DNA of 64,000 nucleotides from assembly GCF_031846415.1 (NCBI RefSeq), contig NZ_JAVRHT010000010.1, forward strand, positions 1 to 64,000, given 5' to 3'. Numbering within the stretch: position 1 is the stretch's first letter; every line of letters begins with the position of its first letter. Source of the DNA: Rubrivirga litoralis. GTDB taxonomy: Bacteria > Bacteroidota > Rhodothermia > Rhodothermales > Rubricoccaceae. The notes under the pieces were generated by a model that was not told the origin of the DNA, did no database searches, and saw nothing but the letters and a program-made list of their open reading frames with translations. The position numbers and the translations under genes were made by a program. Positions 60,937 through 64,000 of the stretch are shown here, one piece after another.

Positions 60937-61353
60937 TTAGCCGCCTGAGTTGGCGATGAAGGCCGCCTCGGGCGTTTCCTCGTCGAGCACCTCCAAGATC
61001 ACCGACACGAGCCGCGCCGCAAGGCCCTGCTTGGGGAGGAACCTGGCGGCCCCGGCCTCCAGCGCCCGCCGCGCGTAAACCTCCTCGTGGTGGGCCGAGA
61101 TGACGAGGGCGGGGAGGCTCGGCCGCTCCTCGCTCAGACGCCGCACGAGGTCGACGCCGCTCATGCCCGGCAGCCGGAGGTCGGTCAGGACGAGGTCGCA
61201 CGGCGTCTCCCGCAGCGCCTCCAGCGCCTCCTCCGCAGTCTCGACGGACTGGCAGAGCACGAGCCGGGGCTCCGTCGCGAGCAAAGCCGCGTAGGCCTCT
61301 CGCATGACGGGGTGGTCTTCCACGAGGAAGACACGGTGGGGGGACGACAACAT
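60937..61353 (-). CDS. NarL-type receiver without a DNA-binding domain
   Basis: The 138-aa product has VFLVEDHPVMREAYAALLA, phospho-acceptor Asp in LVLTDLRLPGMSGVDLV, VISAHHEE and FLPKQG, all NarL/FixJ-type receiver features. After the receiver (about residue 122) only 16 residues follow, with no LuxR-type helix-turn-helix. Its upstream gene is a HisKA_3 kinase, the usual partner of LuxR-type regulators, so the missing output domain is notable. The ATG is at 61353. Confidence 0.88.
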   Translation of the reverse strand: MLSSPHRVFLVEDHPVMREAYAALLATEPRLVLCQSVETAEEALEALRETPCDLVLTDLRLPGMSGVDLVRRLSEERPSLPALVISAHHEEVYARRALEAGAARFLPKQGLAARLVSVILEVLDEETPEAAFIANSGG

Positions 61354-61569
61354 GGGAAGCGCGCGCAGTGTGAGCGGGGCGGCACGCGCAAGATGGAGCA
61401 CGGACGGGACATCTGCGCGCCTGCGCGGGCAAGCCGGGCCAAGGACGACGGGTGCCCCCCGCTCTTGGAGGTAGAGGCAACCAGGGAAATCCCCACGCAG
61501 CCCCACCGGATGGGTACCGCCGCCGGACGCAAAGCCCCGCCCGAACGCCGCGGGCGGGGTGGGCGCGCG

Positions 61570-64000
61570 TCAGGCCTCCGCCCCGCCCTCGCCAGCCGCC
61601 CCGCCCTCGACGGCCCGCTCCGCCGGCACGACGAACGCGATCCGAGTGCCGCCGCCGGGCGACGAGTCGATCTCGACCCGGCCGCCCACGAGGTCGAGGC
61701 GGCCTTGGACGCTTTCGAGCCCGAGCCCCGTCCCGCCCCGCCCGGCGGCCTGCTCCGGGTCGAAGCCGGCGCCCTCGTCCTCGACCGCCACGACCACCGT
61801 GCCGCCGTCGCGGCGGGCCGTGAGGCGGGCGCGCTCGACGTCCGCGTGCTTGACCACGTTGAACAGGGCTTCGCGGAGCACCTGGTAGAGCGTGGCCCGC
61901 GTGCTCCGGTCGGCGATGCGGCAGCCGGGCTCGACCTCGACCTCGACCGCGAGCCCGTACCGCGCCCGGACGTGCTCGGCCAGCCACTCGAAGACCTCGA
62001 CCACGTCCTCCATGCGGAGGACGGCCGGGCTGAGCTCCGACGCCAGCGTCCGCGTGAGCGCGACGGCGTCGTCGAGCGTGGCCGTCGCGCGGTCGAGGAG
62101 CGGCGCGTTGGCCGCCCCGCCCTGGCGGAGCACGGAGAGCGTCATGGACAGGCCGTAGAGCTGCTGCTGGAGGTCGTCGTGGAGGACCTGCGCGATCCGT
62201 CGGCGCTCCTCCTCCTCGGCCACGGTCAGCCGCGCCAGCAGGCGCCGCGCGAGCGCCGTCCGCTGGCGGACCCGGCGTTCGAGCGTCTCGTTGAGGGCCT
62301 GGATCTCCTCCTCGGCCTGCACGATCTGGTCGATGTCCGTCACCGTCCCGAACCACCCCGTCAGGGCGCCGGCGTCGTCGCGGACGGGCTGGGCGCGCGT
62401 GAGGAACCAGCGGTACTGGCCGCCGGCGACCTCCATGCGGTAGCGGGCCGCGTACGGCTCCGTCCCGCCCCGCCCCGCATCGAGCACGGCCTCGGCGGCG
62501 GCCCGGTCGTCGGGGTGCACGAGGTCCTCCCACATCTCCGTCCCCAGCGCCGCGTCGGCGGTCTGCCCCGTGACCTCCATGAACCGGGGGTTCACGTAGC
62601 CGATCCGGCCGTCGGGGTCGGCCGTGAACAAGATGTCGGGGACGGTCTCGGCCGTCCGCCGGAACCGCTCTTCCGACGCCCGCAGTGCGTCCTCAGCCTC
62701 TTTGTGCGCCGTGTTGTCGCGGAGCACCTTGGCGAACCCGCGGACCGCCCCGCCCTCGCCGCGGAGTGCCATCATGACGCCGTTGGCCCAGAACCGCGAG
62801 CCGTCGGCCCGGGCGTGCCAGCGGTCGTCGGCGGCTTGGCCCGTCTCGCGGGCCGTGTCGAGCTCGGCCTCGAACACGCCCGCGGCCCGGTCCTCGGGCG
62901 TAAAGATGAAGCGGGCGGGGCGGCCGAGCGCGTCGGCCTCGGCGACCCCGAAGGTGGCCTCGGCGCCCCGGTTCCACATCGTGACGCGGCCCTCGGCGTC
63001 GGTCATGAACATGGCGTAGCCCGTGGCGCCTTCGACGAGCACGCGGTAGCGCTCTTCAGACGCCCGAAGGTCGGCTTCGGCGTTGGCCCGCGTCACGGCC
63101 TCCCACGCCCGCTCGGCCGTCTCCTCGACCAGCGCCACCTCGGCGTCGGTCCAGTCGCGGGGCTCCGCGCTGTGGACGACGAACAGGGCCACGCCCCGCC
63201 CGTCGCGGACGACCGGCGTGAGCACGTACGCCCCGATGTCGAGCGCGAGCGTGGCCTCGCGGGCCGCCGTGCCCAGGCGCGGGTCGGCCGCCACGTCGCG
63301 GACCACGAGCGTCCGCCCCGCCCGGAACTCGTCCATCGCCGCCCGGCCGTACCCGTCCAGGTCGTACGTCCCGACCACGCTGGGCACGCCGTCGTGGTAG
63401 TCGGTGCGGACGGTGCCGGTCGCGCCGTCGGCCGAGACCGCAGCGCAGTGGACGCGGCTGGCCCCCAGGTACTCGCCCAGCACACGGGCCGCCGCGCCCT
63501 CGACGGCGAGCGCGCCGGCCGACGGGCGGAGCGCGTCGGCGAGCGCGGCGCGGAAGGCGTCCCGCCCCGCCCCGGCGCGGAGCGCCTCGGCCGCCTCGCG
63601 CTGCTCGGTCACGTCGGCGTTCATGCCCACGTAGCCGCGGATCGCCCCGCCCCCGTCGCGGAGCGGGGTGGCCCGGGTGTGCGTCCACCGCCAGGTCCCG
63701 CTGGGGCCGTGGCGGAGCCGGTTCTGGTGGTCGTAGTCGGCGCCCGCCGCGACGGCCCGCCGCCACGCCGCGAGCGCCTCGGCCCGGTCGTCGGGGTGGA
63801 CGGCGTCGGCCCACGCCTGGCCCTCCCACTCGGGGGCGGTCTGGCCCGTGAACGCCCGCCACGACGGCGAGTCCTCGACGATCCGGCCCTCGGCGTCGGC
63901 CGACCAGACGATCTGGGCCGAGGCCTCGACGAGCGCCCGGAACTGCTCCTCGCTCCGGCGGAGGCCCTCCTCGGCCTGTCGCCGCGCGGTGATGTCGATG
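61570..64000 (-). CDS. Multi-PAS HisKA_3 sensor histidine kinase (5' end outside window)
   Basis: The frame is open to the window edge; 809 residues are visible. From the edge: a PAS_3 with WSADAEGRIVEDS and HPDDR, then a GAF-like domain (with GATGTVRTDYHDG), two further PAS domains (MFMTDAEGRVTMWNRGAE; RTAETVPDILFTADPDGRIG), and a kinase core with HisKA_3 phospho-acceptor region RRRIAQVLHDDLQQQLYGL and HATPase NVVKHADVE, DEGAGFDP and GTGLGLESV. It lacks visible membrane helices in this part. The next gene encodes a NarL-type receiver 216 bp away, its likely partner. Confidence 0.92.
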   Translation of the reverse strand, partial: IDITARRQAEEGLRRSEEQFRALVEASAQIVWSADAEGRIVEDSPSWRAFTGQTAPEWEGQAWADAVHPDDRAEALAAWRRAVAAGADYDHQNRLRHGPSGTWRWTHTRATPLRDGGGAIRGYVGMNADVTEQREAAEALRAGAGRDAFRAALADALRPSAGALAVEGAAARVLGEYLGASRVHCAAVSADGATGTVRTDYHDGVPSVVGTYDLDGYGRAAMDEFRAGRTLVVRDVAADPRLGTAAREATLALDIGAYVLTPVVRDGRGVALFVVHSAEPRDWTDAEVALVEETAERAWEAVTRANAEADLRASEERYRVLVEGATGYAMFMTDAEGRVTMWNRGAEATFGVAEADALGRPARFIFTPEDRAAGVFEAELDTARETGQAADDRWHARADGSRFWANGVMMALRGEGGAVRGFAKVLRDNTAHKEAEDALRASEERFRRTAETVPDILFTADPDGRIGYVNPRFMEVTGQTADAALGTEMWEDLVHPDDRAAAEAVLDAGRGGTEPYAARYRMEVAGGQYRWFLTRAQPVRDDAGALTGWFGTVTDIDQIVQAEEEIQALNETLERRVRQRTALARRLLARLTVAEEEERRRIAQVLHDDLQQQLYGLSMTLSVLRQGGAANAPLLDRATATLDDAVALTRTLASELSPAVLRMEDVVEVFEWLAEHVRARYGLAVEVEVEPGCRIADRSTRATLYQVLREALFNVVKHADVERARLTARRDGGTVVVAVEDEGAGFDPEQAAGRGGTGLGLESVQGRLDLVGGRVEIDSSPGGGTRIAFVVPAERAVEGGAAGEGGAEA

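Noticed and set aside
58453..60948. 831-codon plus-strand open frame antisense to the DEAD-box helicase
   Set aside because: Helicase motifs are complete on the minus strand; the antisense translation is low complexity Val/Ala/Arg.

Overview
The window is very GC-rich bacterial chromosome, with almost every third codon position G or C. It has no phage or plasmid hallmark and no rRNA. The gene content is a full flagellar export/motor/chemotaxis block, a complete RecBCD, a YfbK-like VWA lipoprotein, an M49-like peptidase, a Pycsar-effector-like membrane protein and a phosphoesterase fused to an outer-membrane barrel. Start codons are preceded by C-rich leaders rather than Shine-Dalgarno sequences. 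Together these suggest a high-GC marine member of the Rhodothermota/Bacteroidota side, perhaps Rubricoccaceae such as Rubrivirga. That placement is inference, not a database result.

Layout. 1-2463: the 3' end of an unidentified gene, then motA-motB-fliL behind a sigma-28-like promoter. 2925-14522 (minus strand): a chemotaxis operon reading cheA, cheW, a globin-coupled/PAS chemoreceptor, cheY, cheB, cheR, a 1177-aa hybrid histidine kinase and a single-domain receiver; many of these genes overlap by 1-20 bp. 14684-21339 (plus strand): cheY, a CheZ-like phosphatase, fliM, a FliY/FliN-type switch protein, and fliO-P-Q-R, ended by a hairpin plus T-run terminator. Divergent sigma-28-like promoters sit between cheA and the second cheY.

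21593-33033: an Asp/Glu racemase-family protein, a DmpA-type aminopeptidase, the VWA lipoprotein, ftsX, a small Cys-rich protein, miaB, riboflavin genes ribE and ribD with a Fic protein overlapping ribD, and an unknown gene. 33088-37556: plsC, tRNA-Gln(CTG), glpK and glpD. 37574-48580 (minus strand): a DUF433/DUF5615 toxin-antitoxin pair, then recD, an RHH/PIN pair, recB and recC. The PIN/RHH pair splits the recCBD cluster. 49026-55335: an SdiA-regulated-like lipoprotein, the phosphoesterase/barrel protein, a PycTM-like protein and SixA. 55521-64000 (minus strand): M49-like lipoprotein, ChaN-like protein, DEAD-box helicase, receiver protein and a multi-PAS HisKA_3 kinase running off the window.

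The most unusual aspect is the repeat ecology. A GC box (GGGCGGGGCGG or its complement) recurs throughout, both inside genes and as hairpin arms after stop codons. On top of it lie several dispersed families: clusters of a heptamer GGGTACN; an approximately 80-bp element with the palindrome GGCGTTGCATGCAACGCC in front of three genes; hairpins capped by GTAGGG; and palindromes that have entered recB and recC in the same reading frame.
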